From assembly GCA_014360495.1 (NCBI GenBank), contig JACIXR010000002.1:1-64000 (forward strand): a stretch of DNA of 64,000 nucleotides, in the 5' to 3' direction. The position numbers and the translations under genes are program-made. The notes under the pieces were generated by a model. It did no database searches and was not told where the DNA came from. It saw nothing but the letters and a program-made list of their open reading frames with translations. Shown here in pieces: positions 41,549 through 50,609 of the stretch. Each line of letters starts with the position of its first letter. Within the stretch, counting starts at the first letter, position 1. Source of the stretch: a bacterium (GTDB taxonomy: Bacteria > Armatimonadota > JACIXR01).

Positions 41549-42664
41549 TCACAAAAGAGATTGAACTATTGAGAGAAGGTCCTCCTGAGAGGCTTTTCTC
41601 GGATTATATTTCAGAGAGCGGGAATATGCACATCCCTTGACGATTACCTCTACTTCTTCCCCTTTTACCCCCACATCCCTCAAATTATTGGGAATCCCTA
41701 TTGAAGCTAAAAGAGAACTTATCTCTTCCACAAAGGATTTAGGGGAAATGCCAAGATTTCGGGATAAAATCTCCATTTTTTCCTCTATACACGGGAGGTT
41801 AAATCGCAAAACGCTTGGAAGAAATATTCCGCAGGCTACACCGTGCGGAATTCCCTTCAGGGCACCTAAGGAATGGGCAAGGGCATGGACAGCTCCTAAA
41901 TGGGCAAGTGAAAGGGCTATCCCTCCCATTAGACTTCCGAGAAGCATTCCTTCCCGGCTTCCATAATCCCCTTCCTCAACGGCCCTCTTCAGATTCTTCA
42001 AAATTAGGTTAATTCCCTGCATAGCTATCGCATCAGATAAGGGATGGGCGGAGCTGGAAAAGAAAGACTCAACGCAATGGGAGAGGGCATCGGCTCCCGC
42101 TGAGGCTGTGAGGGAAGGTGGACAGGTTAAAGTGAGACTAGGGTCTAAAATCGCGTAGCGGGGGAGGAGATTGGGATGATGGATAGAGCTTTTTATCCTT
42201 TTACCGTCCTTCTCCCCAATCAAAACGCTGACCTGAGTCACTTCACTTCCCGTCCCTGCTGTTGTGGGAATGGCGACGATGGGTAGGGGAGGTTGGGTTA
42301 TCTCCGCTTCAGAAAAGAGGAAACGGGAAGTTGGATATCTTTCATTAATTAAACCAGCGGTTGCTTTCGCTGCATCTAAGGCACTTCCGCCCCCGAGCCC
42401 GATTATAAAATCACTTCCCTTTGCCAATTCCCTCGCTCTGTCAACATCCTCAACGGATGGTTCGGGTTTAACAGAAAATATAGTTGCCTCTATACCTCTT
42501 TGCGATAAAGATACAAGTAAGCTCTCCAGCGCACCGCTTTTTTTAGCGGATGCTCTCCCTGTTACGATGAATCCTTTCTTACCAAGTTGTTCACAAAATA
42601 TAGAAGCTTCCGCAAGCTTTCCTCTTCCGAAAACAATCTGCGGAAGCCTAACGCTAAAATTCAT
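41549..42664 (-). CDS. Iron-containing alcohol dehydrogenase
   Basis: A 371-residue group III dehydrogenase. The NAD site is FIIGLGGGSALDAAKATAG. Iron ligands are in the usual places: GADALSHCVESFFS (Asp, His), HLGAVHALAHSLG and GIPHGVACGIFLP (His residues). It would interconvert an alcohol or diol and its aldehyde. The ATG overlaps the stop of the Met-rich protein gene (ATGA), so the two are translationally linked despite no obvious shared role. Confidence 0.92.
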   Translation of the reverse strand: MNFSVRLPQIVFGRGKLAEASIFCEQLGKKGFIVTGRASAKKSGALESLLVSLSQRGIEATIFSVKPEPSVEDVDRARELAKGSDFIIGLGGGSALDAAKATAGLINERYPTSRFLFSEAEITQPPLPIVAIPTTAGTGSEVTQVSVLIGEKDGKRIKSSIHHPNLLPRYAILDPSLTLTCPPSLTASAGADALSHCVESFFSSSAHPLSDAIAMQGINLILKNLKRAVEEGDYGSREGMLLGSLMGGIALSLAHLGAVHALAHSLGALKGIPHGVACGIFLPSVLRFNLPCIEEKMEILSRNLGISPKSFVEEISSLLASIGIPNNLRDVGVKGEEVEVIVKGCAYSRSLKYNPRKASQEDLLSIVQSLL

Positions 42665-44424
42665 TTAATCATTTCAGATGTGATTTTGAGCGTGTAGGAA
42701 GTAGTAGCTGAGACGCCAACCTGCGGAGCCATCATGGGACCAACAGCTCTTCCCGTTGGGGAAGCAGGTGAGCCACCTGCAAAAAACGGCATACCCATTC
42801 CAGCGGACCCCATCCCTCCAGGACCCATTCCGCCAGGTCCCATAAATCCCGGCATCATTCCCGGCGTCATTCCGCCAGGTCCCATAAATCCAGGCGCCGT
42901 CCCACCAGACCCCATTCCCCCAGGTTGCGTTGAGCCGGGCATCATTCCAGGGGGCATTCCTCCGGGACCCATTCCGCCAGGTCCCATCGCTCCCGGCATC
43001 ATGCCTGGTGGCATCCCACCAGGTCCCGTCGAGCCGGGCATCATACCAGGCGTCATCCCGCCAGGTCTCATTGAGCCAGCTCCCATTCCGCCAGGTCCCA
43101 TAAATCCCGGCATCATTCCCGGCGTCATTCCGCCAGGTCCCGCAAAGCCAGACATCATGCCAGGCATAACTCCTTGCTGGGTTTCACCTCGCCCTAACCT
43201 CGGAGTTACCTTTACCTCCTCCTCAACCTTTACAATCTTCCCCTCCGCTATAGCGAAGTATGTGGTCCTCTCGCCCGTCACATTGACGGATGTTCCACCT
43301 ACTCTACCCTGCATGGCGCCCATCATTCCAAAAGGCATTGCGCCCTGAGGACCTGCCTGCTGACCCGAAGACTGCAGAGCGGATGTTTGTTGGGCACCTG
43401 CGCTTCTCGTCATTCCTTGCATCATTCCGGGCATCATCATACCCGGCATTGCACCTGGACCCATTCCTGGCATCGCTCCAGGTCCCATCCCCGACATTCC
43501 GAATGGCATACCTCCCGTCTGGGTTCCTGTGGAGATTTCCCCTCGCCACTCGTAGGTGGATTTTATCTTAAAACAGGCATAATTTTTGACATAAACCACA
43601 TCTTCAATCTTATGTTTTGCTATGGTGATGCGAGGTTCCCCGCTCTCTATATCGGCAACGAATATTATTGAGGACTCCCATTCCTCACCTATCTTCACTT
43701 CTTTATCAGGGAAGGATATCCTCAACTGCCCCCAACCAAACGGATTGGTTGTCGTTGTAGGACCCGCCAAGCGCGCCGCGCGAGATGTCCTTGTCAAAGC
43801 GGAGAGAATGTCCGCCTCCTCACCGTTTGGATAAATATTTAGGAAGAAATACTTGCCCGCATTAGGATAATTGGTCGTCAACCCTCCTTGATAAACCAGC
43901 TTACCGCTTTCCACTCTGTTCGTGAGAAGAATGATGGGGGGTGAATCCTTCGGCTTAAGTATTTCATCACAGATTTCCCTCCACTGAAGCTCCAAGTCTA
44001 CTCCCTCTCGGGACGCCTTGGTAACCCAGCTATGTTCTTCCCCTTCCTTATACTTGTAGGAAAGCTTCACCCCCTCACCCATAGGGAAATCCACTTTGTT
44101 CTTAACGGTTATCTTTACTTGGGCTTCCCCTATCATCTCCTGCCCATCATAAACCCTTACTGTGATTGTATGTTCGCCATCTTTAACAGTGGTATTATTA
44201 AGTCCATAGGGAGCATTCGTATTCCATACAAAAGTGCCCGGTAGATTTACGGCGGCGAAAAACTCTCCGTCAATATAAACGTTAGCATATCCCCTCTCAG
44301 CTTCAATGCTAATTGGCACCTCACCATGCACCGTTTCACCCTCCTTAGGCGAGGTTATTTTCACACCTTGGGCGTATGCCATTAAAACAATAAGCACCAA
44401 AACAATCAATGCAAGCTTTTTCAT
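42661..44424 (-). CDS. Exported Met/Gly/Pro-repeat protein with Ig-like N-terminal domain
   Basis: A 587-residue protein with signal peptide (LALIVLVLIVLMAYAQG). Residues about 20-110 form a bacterial Ig-like domain (VKITSPKEGETVHGEVPISI, DGEHTITVRVYDG). Residues 115-300 and 380-410 look like one beta-rich domain split by a Met-rich insert (GMGPGAMPGMMMPGMMQ). From about 415 to 560 the chain is a long GPGGMTPGMMPGFM-type repeat. Met-rich runs suggest metal (copper) binding or an extended surface linker; neither is shown. AAAGGAGGG precedes the ATG, partly inside a small hairpin. First gene of the unit reading to the helicase. Confidence 0.8.
   Translation of the reverse strand: MKKLALIVLVLIVLMAYAQGVKITSPKEGETVHGEVPISIEAERGYANVYIDGEFFAAVNLPGTFVWNTNAPYGLNNTTVKDGEHTITVRVYDGQEMIGEAQVKITVKNKVDFPMGEGVKLSYKYKEGEEHSWVTKASREGVDLELQWREICDEILKPKDSPPIILLTNRVESGKLVYQGGLTTNYPNAGKYFFLNIYPNGEEADILSALTRTSRAARLAGPTTTTNPFGWGQLRISFPDKEVKIGEEWESSIIFVADIESGEPRITIAKHKIEDVVYVKNYACFKIKSTYEWRGEISTGTQTGGMPFGMSGMGPGAMPGMGPGAMPGMMMPGMMQGMTRSAGAQQTSALQSSGQQAGPQGAMPFGMMGAMQGRVGGTSVNVTGERTTYFAIAEGKIVKVEEEVKVTPRLGRGETQQGVMPGMMSGFAGPGGMTPGMMPGFMGPGGMGAGSMRPGGMTPGMMPGSTGPGGMPPGMMPGAMGPGGMGPGGMPPGMMPGSTQPGGMGSGGTAPGFMGPGGMTPGMMPGFMGPGGMGPGGMGSAGMGMPFFAGGSPASPTGRAVGPMMAPQVGVSATTSYTLKITSEMIK
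42824..43141. repeat. Two identical 60-bp copies inside the Met-rich gene
   Basis: 42824-42883 and 43082-43141 are identical over 60 bases and lie 258 bases (86 codons) apart, so deletion or duplication between them would stay in frame. Imperfect units fill the space between. Confidence 0.85.
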
Positions 44425-44460
44425 TTTGGAACCCTCCTTTTGAAAGGATAACCGATAATA

Positions 44461-44488
44461 ATTTTAATGGGGTATATCAATCTGTCAA
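44461..44488 (-). promoter_or_regulatory. Promoter of the Met-rich protein operon
   Basis: On the minus strand: TTGACA (44488-44483), 16 bp, TAAAAT (44466-44461). Start near 44454, about 30 bases before the ATG at 44424. Confidence 0.65.
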
Positions 44489-44538
44489 TAGCAAATATTA
44501 ATGGGGTGATTTGGGTTGGAAGGGTTTCAAATAAAAAA

Positions 44539-44615
<77 letters not shown>

Positions 44616-44629
44616 GTCCTCATTATAAT

Positions 44630-44657
44630 ATAATAACCCAAATTGTCCATTCGTCAA
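44630..44657 (-). promoter_or_regulatory. Promoter of tRNA-fMet
   Basis: On the minus strand: TTGACG (44657-44652), 16 bp, TATTAT (44635-44630). Start near 44623, about 8 bases before the mature 5' end. Confidence 0.6.
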
Positions 44658-44711
44658 GAAAACCTTGCTAACTTTTTATTATCTCATTGCGTCAAATAAA
44701 TACCAAGGAAA

Positions 44712-44740
44712 TTGACAAGATTTTACCATCAATCTACAAT
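44712..44740 (+). promoter_or_regulatory. Promoter of the ABC export operon
   Basis: TTGACA (44712-44717), 17 bp, TACAAT (44735-44740). Start near 44747. The open reading frame nominally begins at the TTG of the -35, which shows that the true start must be further down (ATG 44775). Confidence 0.75.
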
Positions 44741-44774
44741 GGAATCGGTGGAGAGAATGAAGGGAGGTAAATTA

Positions 44775-46412
44775 ATGGCGAGCGTTGTTAGAGCGATGAG
44801 GAAAAGCATCTATGTTTTTTCCTTGCTTTTCCTCTTACCCTTAGCTTTCGGAGATGGTATGGCTATATCCCTCACACATTTTCATCGCTGGAGCTTGGTT
44901 GATGAAACCTCCCAGGTCGCCTTCATAAATCACGGAAAAGGAATAGAGAAGCTGATTATAACCATAACTACGAAAGGAAACGAGAAAGACATATACTGGC
45001 TCTTCCCCATACCATCGGAACCAGAGAAGGTCAACTTACAAATCCTTAACGGTCTTCCCGATTTCGGTGGAAAAGAAGTCAGGGGGCAAGCATTGGAAAA
45101 GCTTGAAAGCTCAACCGCTTATCTTTACCTCAACCAAATCTACACACTCCCTATTTTCCTTTTTTTATTTCCCGATTTATACGCTGTGTCTAAAAAGAGC
45201 AAAATTCCTATTTTAGGAGATTCTTCCTTGGGAAAGGGTCCAGGCGTAAATGTTTATCAACACATTGAGAAGGGAGGAGCAGTAGCGGAAAAAGTGACCG
45301 CCAAAGATGCCAATTCCCTCTACGATTATCTAAAAAGAAAGGGCTTACATATCACAAGAGGAGCAATCCCCGTTTTGGATTATTACATCGGAAAGGATTA
45401 TACCTTCATTATAACTTGGCTTAAAAGCTCATTTTATAAAGAGAAGGAAAGGGCAAGAGCTATTTATGTTAAATTCCCCTCCTCAAAAATCTTTTATCCC
45501 CTCTACCCCACAAGCGTCTATGGAAGAAAGGAAATTCCCGTTTCAATATTCATAACGAGATTCAATTCAGTTCAACTTTCCCCCGAGATAAAGGATTACG
45601 CCACAATTGAATATCTAACAGGCGAATATTATGAACCAGGGCTATTAAGCGAAAGCGAGCTCCAACCGATAAGGGAATTCCTGGGAGAGTGGAACAGACC
45701 GGATGAGTGCACAAAGATTTCCATAAATGCGCCCGCTTCCGCCTTCACCTCCGACCTCTGGATAAATCCCCATCCGGCTCCATTCCATATTCGCTACGCC
45801 AAATTCATCGCGAAACAACCTTATTTCACCACCCTCTTAATCCTGATAATCGCCTCCTGCCTTGCTAGTTGTATTATGGGGCTAATCCTTTTTCCCTTCT
45901 TGCGCAATAAACCCTTCCCTCTTCTCGCCCTCGGCTTCGCTAATGTCTTCACCCTTGTAGCTGTGATAATATTAGTAGCTTCCCTACAGACAAAGGAAGA
46001 AATTAAAGAAGATGTAAAAGAAACAATCAAAATTCTGCATAAGAAAAATTATGCGGCTAAAAGATTTCTTAGCGTTTTGTTGTTCGCTTTAGCCTCCATT
46101 TTTGGGGCGGTCTTTTTGGTCTTGCTTTCAACGGTTTTGAGCGAAATTTCCCATTCCCACCCCGACTTGTCCAATACCATCTTCTTTGGTTTGCTGTTTA
46201 TCGGCTCTATATGGGGAGGCATTGCATTGAGCAGGGTGTATGAGGAAGACAGGAAACTCTTCAACGAGTTGAAAGAAGCCGGCTATTCCACTTGGTTCTT
46301 CTGCCCAATAGATAGAGCCAAGCTCGCTTTCGTCTTCCTCTTCTCCATCAGTTATCTCATCCTCGTATGGTTCCTCAAAACCCTCATTTCGCTTCCCCTT
46401 AGATTTGGCTAA
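44775..46412 (+). CDS. DUF2330-like membrane protein
   Basis: The 545-residue product has a signal peptide (SIYVFSLLFLLPLAFGDG), a large extracytoplasmic domain beginning MAISLTHFHRWSLVDETSQVAF, and about four C-terminal membrane helices (residues about 355-540). The N-terminal domain (FINHGKGIEKLIITITTKG, YWLFPIPSEPEKV) resembles DUF2330. GGGAGG lies 7 bases before ATG 44775. It is the first gene of a four-gene unit with a membrane protein and an ABC transporter. Function unknown. Confidence 0.75.
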   Translation: MASVVRAMRKSIYVFSLLFLLPLAFGDGMAISLTHFHRWSLVDETSQVAFINHGKGIEKLIITITTKGNEKDIYWLFPIPSEPEKVNLQILNGLPDFGGKEVRGQALEKLESSTAYLYLNQIYTLPIFLFLFPDLYAVSKKSKIPILGDSSLGKGPGVNVYQHIEKGGAVAEKVTAKDANSLYDYLKRKGLHITRGAIPVLDYYIGKDYTFIITWLKSSFYKEKERARAIYVKFPSSKIFYPLYPTSVYGRKEIPVSIFITRFNSVQLSPEIKDYATIEYLTGEYYEPGLLSESELQPIREFLGEWNRPDECTKISINAPASAFTSDLWINPHPAPFHIRYAKFIAKQPYFTTLLILIIASCLASCIMGLILFPFLRNKPFPLLALGFANVFTLVAVIILVASLQTKEEIKEDVKETIKILHKKNYAAKRFLSVLLFALASIFGAVFLVLLSTVLSEISHSHPDLSNTIFFGLLFIGSIWGGIALSRVYEEDRKLFNELKEAGYSTWFFCPIDRAKLAFVFLFSISYLILVWFLKTLISLPLRFG

Positions 46413-46425
46413 AGGAGGAATGGAA

Positions 46426-48672
46426 ATGAGGAGACTTTATTTAATTTTTCCCTTTCTCGCCCTCTACCCCTTTGCTTGGGGGAAAGTGGCTGTTTCAATG
46501 GATTTGCAAGTCGGCTTTAAGGGCGTTGTCTGTTCTCGGTCTCCTTACGCCTTGATTTGGATAAAGTTAACCAACAGTAGTCCATCCACCTTCAGAGGAT
46601 TTGTCGGATTCAAGGAAGGCATTCTGCAGAAAGTTGAGTTAGCGAGCGGCGCGACAAAAACATTTTGTTACGTGGCTGGGGAAAGGCTTAGCAGAAGGGC
46701 AAAGATTTCCCTTTTCTCGGAAAAAGGAAAAATCCTCCTCTCTCGTCCTCTTCCTATCGGAGTAATTCAAGAGGAGCCGCTTCAACTTATTTTGCCGGCA
46801 AGAGAAATTCCTTCTCTTCCCTCTCTCATCGGCATAGATTTAAAGGATGTACCCGACGATTGGAGAGCCCTTTCCGGGGTAGAGCTACTCCTCGCAGAAG
46901 GAAGTATCCTTGATAAGCTTACTGCAGAGCAAAAGAGAAATCTAATGAAGTGGTTGGCGTTGGGAGGGAGGATAATTATAGTGGGAGACGAAAGTTTGAC
47001 TAAAGAGGTAGGTGAATTCACCCAATCCCTTTTACCGGTTAGGAATATAAGGACGGTTCATCTTCCTTCCCTCCCTATGATTCAAGTTCCCATTGGAACT
47101 CCGTCATTAACTATTTACCCCGGAACCCCCATCGGCTATGTTAAATGGGAGGAAAGCGGATATCCTCTCCTCGTTGAGCGTCCCTTCAGTTGGGGAGTTG
47201 TCTCCTACCTCGCTTTTAAACCCTGGGAAAAGCCCTTTGATAATTGGCAAGGACTTCTTTATCTTTTCCCTCCTCCATCCTCAAGACGAGCTACCTTCCT
47301 CACGAATTGGGAACCTTTCCCGTTCTCTGAGTTAAAAGAATGGGCTCTCTCTCCCACCTCTGTAAATAAAATAAAAAGCTTCAATTTCCGCACCTTTCTC
47401 CTTTTCTGCCTAATTTTCGTATATGTCCTCATCCCTTCCATATACTTCGGATTGCGTATAAAGAGAAAAACGAGTTACTATTGGATAACTATGCTTACCA
47501 CTATTTTCATCATCTGTCTTGCTATATTTTTGGTTGGCTGCTTCAAGAAGGAAAGAAGGACTTTGGTTAAGCAGCTTACACTTATCCAATACTATCCCGG
47601 AACAAAGCTATTCAACCAATCCTCTGTCTTCGGCATTTATTCCCCTTCCTCTAAAAATTTCTCCCTTAAATTTAGGGAGAAGGACATCATCGTCCAGGAA
47701 ATGGATACCTGTGGTCAGCAGTGGGCAGATTTTTATTTGGAAGATGGTTTGAAGATAGCGAAAAACATGCTTGTTCCTCGCTGGGGAATGAGGACTTGCG
47801 AATATGTTCAATGGAGAGAGGGAAATAGCCAGATTGAAGCTTCGCTCTACTTGGAGGGAGACGAAATAAAAGGATGGATAGAGAACCGCTCCGACAAACC
47901 AATAAGGGATGTTTATCTGATTTTCTCTCAAAGAGCTCAACGGTTGGGGGATTTGAAAAGCGGGGAAAGAAGGGATATATCCTTTAACATCAACGGCTTC
48001 TCCTCCCTTGAAGGAATGAAGCGCGGGAGCCTTTATTATTATCTTGAGGAATTATTGAGGCTAACCCCTTCTGGAATGCCTCTTTATCAAACTGGAAGGG
48101 AGAAGCTGACAAGCTGCGTCCTCCTCTGGGAGGGAGAGGAAACAACCTCCCTTGTCGAGATAGAGCCCAATCCTCGCCTTCAAGATAGAAGCACGGTTTA
48201 TGCTCAACACATCCTTTTGCCCGTTAAGAAATTGCCCTCAAAGGTTCCTTTCCTCTGCATACCTTTCCTTCCCCTACCACCAACCGCGGAGGCAGCAGAG
48301 GTTATCTCTCATCTTCAGCGTCTATCCTTATGGGAAGGGTTTCCGTTCCAATTCTTCTCAACCTTCCATCTCAACTTCTTATCAACTATAAACGGAGTGA
48401 AGTTCAGCAAGATTGTTATGGATATAGAGCTTGATAGTGAGGGACGCACGGATATATCGCTTTTACTGAGAAAGGCTAAAAAGACATATGAAGTGCAAAA
48501 AATTAAGAAGCAGAAAATCCCCGGTCATTTGAGGATAGAACTGGATAAGCCAGATGATTATCTGATGTGGGGAAGCTATATATTCGCGACATTGGAGCAG
48601 GAGTTCTCTTTCATCTTTCAGAAAGTCAACATCTCCAATATCACGGTTTACGGGATACCGAAAGGAGGGTGA
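46426..48672 (+). CDS. Large exported membrane protein with GATase-like region, ABC-module partner
   Basis: The 748-residue product has a signal peptide (LYLIFPFLALYPFAWG) and an Ig-like N terminus. A Rossmann/GATase-like part follows around residues 125-200 (GIDLKDVPDDWRALSGVELLLA, MKWLALGGRIIIVGDE). Two membrane helices lie near residues 325-375, then a long beta-rich C-terminal domain. This architecture resembles BatA- or GldG-type partners of ABC exporters, but no family is certain. Start ATG 46426 lies 7 bases behind AAAGGAGG. It precedes the ATPase gene by 4 bases. Confidence 0.65.
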   Translation: MRRLYLIFPFLALYPFAWGKVAVSMDLQVGFKGVVCSRSPYALIWIKLTNSSPSTFRGFVGFKEGILQKVELASGATKTFCYVAGERLSRRAKISLFSEKGKILLSRPLPIGVIQEEPLQLILPAREIPSLPSLIGIDLKDVPDDWRALSGVELLLAEGSILDKLTAEQKRNLMKWLALGGRIIIVGDESLTKEVGEFTQSLLPVRNIRTVHLPSLPMIQVPIGTPSLTIYPGTPIGYVKWEESGYPLLVERPFSWGVVSYLAFKPWEKPFDNWQGLLYLFPPPSSRRATFLTNWEPFPFSELKEWALSPTSVNKIKSFNFRTFLLFCLIFVYVLIPSIYFGLRIKRKTSYYWITMLTTIFIICLAIFLVGCFKKERRTLVKQLTLIQYYPGTKLFNQSSVFGIYSPSSKNFSLKFREKDIIVQEMDTCGQQWADFYLEDGLKIAKNMLVPRWGMRTCEYVQWREGNSQIEASLYLEGDEIKGWIENRSDKPIRDVYLIFSQRAQRLGDLKSGERRDISFNINGFSSLEGMKRGSLYYYLEELLRLTPSGMPLYQTGREKLTSCVLLWEGEETTSLVEIEPNPRLQDRSTVYAQHILLPVKKLPSKVPFLCIPFLPLPPTAEAAEVISHLQRLSLWEGFPFQFFSTFHLNFLSTINGVKFSKIVMDIELDSEGRTDISLLLRKAKKTYEVQKIKKQKIPGHLRIELDKPDDYLMWGSYIFATLEQEFSFIFQKVNISNITVYGIPKGG

Positions 48673-48676
48673 GGAC

Positions 48677-49606
48677 ATGCTCTCTGTAAAGGGATTGACG
48701 AAGGATTACGGAAAGCTTAGGGCAATAGACAACCTTGAGTTTGAGGTTGAGGAGGGAATCGTTTATGGGTTCGTTGGACCAAATGGGGCGGGGAAAACCA
48801 CCACTATTGATATAATAGCCACAGTTCTTAAACCCACATCTGGAGATGCTTTCGTTAACGGTTATAGCGTTGTGAGGGATAAGGAAAAGGTGAAATGGCT
48901 GATTGGTTATATGCCCGACTTTTACGGCGTGTATCACGATATGAGCGTTTGGGAGTATCTTGATTTCTTCTGCTCAGCCTACGGATTGGAGGGCGAGAAA
49001 AAGAAGAAGAGGATAGATGAACTTCTTGAGATGTTTGAGCTCACGCATAAAAAGGACGACGAAGTGGAATCGCTCTCCCGGGGGATGAGGCAGAAGCTCT
49101 GCTTAGCGAGGGCGATTGTCCACGACCCACCACTCCTGCTTTTGGACGAGCCTGCCTCGGGGATGGACCCAAGGGCGAGAACGGAAGTCCTCCAACTTCT
49201 CAAAGAGCTTGCCCGCGAGGGAAAAACAATATTCATTTCCTCTCATATCCTCCCTGAGATTGGAAGCATATGCGATAAGGTTGGGATAATAGAGAAGGGA
49301 AAACTTCTAATCTCCGAGAGAATGGATAAGCTGGAGGAAAAAGTAAAGGGATTTAGAACGATAAGAATTGAGGTTATAGAAGGAAAGGAGATAGGTGAAA
49401 GAATAGTGAAAAACAATCCTCAAATCATAGGGATAAGGGAGTGGGAAAAGGGTTGGGAGGTGGATTTTCAGGGGAGCGAATCCGCCTTGGCCGAGCTCTT
49501 GGGGGAATTGGTTAGGGAAGGAGTGAAAGTCGTTTCCTTCGCTCCAAGCAGGGAGATAACCTTAACGGATATATTTATGAGGATTACAAAAGGAGAGACC
49601 CAGTGA
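48677..49606 (+). CDS. ABC transporter ATP-binding protein
   Basis: A 309-residue ATPase of the multidrug/NatA/GldA type. Motifs: VGPNGAGKTTTIDIIATVLKP (Walker A), SLSRGMRQKLCLARAIVHDP (signature), PLLLLDEPASGMDP (Walker B), ISSHILPEIGSICD (H loop). The C-terminal extension is that of export-type subunits that pair with an ABC-2 permease. It overlaps the permease start by a few bases. Cargo unknown. Confidence 0.94.
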   Translation: MLSVKGLTKDYGKLRAIDNLEFEVEEGIVYGFVGPNGAGKTTTIDIIATVLKPTSGDAFVNGYSVVRDKEKVKWLIGYMPDFYGVYHDMSVWEYLDFFCSAYGLEGEKKKKRIDELLEMFELTHKKDDEVESLSRGMRQKLCLARAIVHDPPLLLLDEPASGMDPRARTEVLQLLKELAREGKTIFISSHILPEIGSICDKVGIIEKGKLLISERMDKLEEKVKGFRTIRIEVIEGKEIGERIVKNNPQIIGIREWEKGWEVDFQGSESALAELLGELVREGVKVVSFAPSREITLTDIFMRITKGETQ

Positions 49607-50445
49607 TGAGGTTTAACAATCCAGTTTTAACAAGAGAGATGCGTGCACGCGCTAAAGGGAAGAGGAGCTTTTTAGTTCATATTCTCTTCCTCACCTTCTT
49701 TCTCTTTGTTTTCCTTCCCATCTATTATTTCGTTCTCAAATCGGAAACCCCCTGGTCGGAAAATAGCACTGCCTTCGCGGGGCTCCTATTCAGCTTGTTG
49801 GGCTTTGTTTCCATTGTCTCTCCCGCCTTCTCCAGCGGCTCTATTACTGGAGAGAGGGAGCAGAAAACCCTTGCCTTTCTCTTGGTTTCACCCCTCAAAC
49901 CATCTTCGGTCATTTTCGGCAAGGTACTCTCCTCCTTTCTTTTCTCTGCTCTTCTCCTCGCAACCACGCTTCCCCTTTTCTTCCTCGCCTTCACAGTAGG
50001 CGGAATAGAAGGCAAACAATTCCTCCTCTCATTTATCATCATCCTCATTTCCTCCCTTTTCTTCAGCGCCCTGGCTCTATTTTTCTCCTCCGTCTCAAGG
50101 AGAACCGCCAGCGCCATTGCAATCACTTACGGAATCATCTTATTTCTTCTAATAGGAACATTATTCATTGAAGATTATCTCGCCTCTCGCCATACCCCGG
50201 GAGGAAACCTTCCCTACCTCTCGGGAATACTCTATCTCAATCCCGCAGCGGGGTTGCTCTCAACAATGACCGAACAACAAAGTTTCTTTACCTTAGGCTC
50301 CCCCGGGAAACCTCTCAATGAATTCGTCCCCTATAAATCCGTCCCCCTGCCCTTCTGGGTTGTGAATGTAATTTTGCTTCTCTTGCTCGCCTATCTCTTG
50401 ATGCTCTTCGCAAAGAGAAGATATGCAAGGATGGAAAGAACATAG
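49606..50445 (+). CDS. ABC-2 type permease
   Basis: A 279-residue membrane protein with about six helices and the ABC-2 layout. NNPVLTREMRARAKGKRSFL is the cytoplasmic N terminus, ITGEREQKTLAFLLVSPLKPSSVIFGKV is the conserved coupling region, and FFSSVSRRTASAIAITYGIIL follows. It pairs with the ATPase just upstream; the start ATG 49606 overlaps its stop (TGATG), with GTG 49603 as alternative. Probably an exporter or a membrane-remodelling module. Confidence 0.9.
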   Translation: MRFNNPVLTREMRARAKGKRSFLVHILFLTFFLFVFLPIYYFVLKSETPWSENSTAFAGLLFSLLGFVSIVSPAFSSGSITGEREQKTLAFLLVSPLKPSSVIFGKVLSSFLFSALLLATTLPLFFLAFTVGGIEGKQFLLSFIIILISSLFFSALALFFSSVSRRTASAIAITYGIILFLLIGTLFIEDYLASRHTPGGNLPYLSGILYLNPAAGLLSTMTEQQSFFTLGSPGKPLNEFVPYKSVPLPFWVVNVILLLLLAYLLMLFAKRRYARMERT

Positions 50446-50482
50446 GAGAAAATTTTGCTCTCTCCCTATTTTGCCTTTTTTA
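50446..50482 (+). terminator. Possible weak terminator of the ABC export operon
   Basis: ATAGGAGA and TCTCCCTAT pair imperfectly across AAATTTTGC, followed by TTTTG and CCTTTTTT. One bulge weakens the stem. Confidence 0.35.
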
Positions 50483-50570
50483 TATACCATGTTAAAAAAT
50501 TGAAAAATCTGTAAATTTTCCTAATGAGTTTGGGGCAATAGAGAACAGTTCCTATGTGGCTATATTAATT

Positions 50571-50599
50571 TTGCAAATAAACCTAAGAGGTTTTATAAT
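50571..50599 (+). promoter_or_regulatory. TTGCAA-type promoter of the O-antigen ligase-like gene
   Basis: TTGCAA (50571-50576), 17 bp, TATAAT (50594-50599). Start near 50606, 4 bases before TTG 50610. It lies inside the longest open frame, so the upstream GTG (50556) cannot be used on this transcript. Confidence 0.7.
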
Positions 50600-50609
50600 T
50601 TCCTTAAAA

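Noticed and set aside
42734-43348. Plus-strand open frame rich in PGIIPGVIPPGP
   Set aside because: It is the mirror of the GPGGM repeats on the minus strand; no ribosome site, and the minus-strand gene has signal peptide, promoter and domains.
44712-44774. Upstream start of the DUF2330-like protein
   Set aside because: The stretch contains the -35 and -10; transcription starts after it and a good ribosome site precedes ATG 44775.
50556-50609. GTG 50556 as start of the O-antigen ligase-like protein
   Set aside because: A TTGCAA-N17-TATAAT promoter lies inside this stretch and there is no ribosome site.
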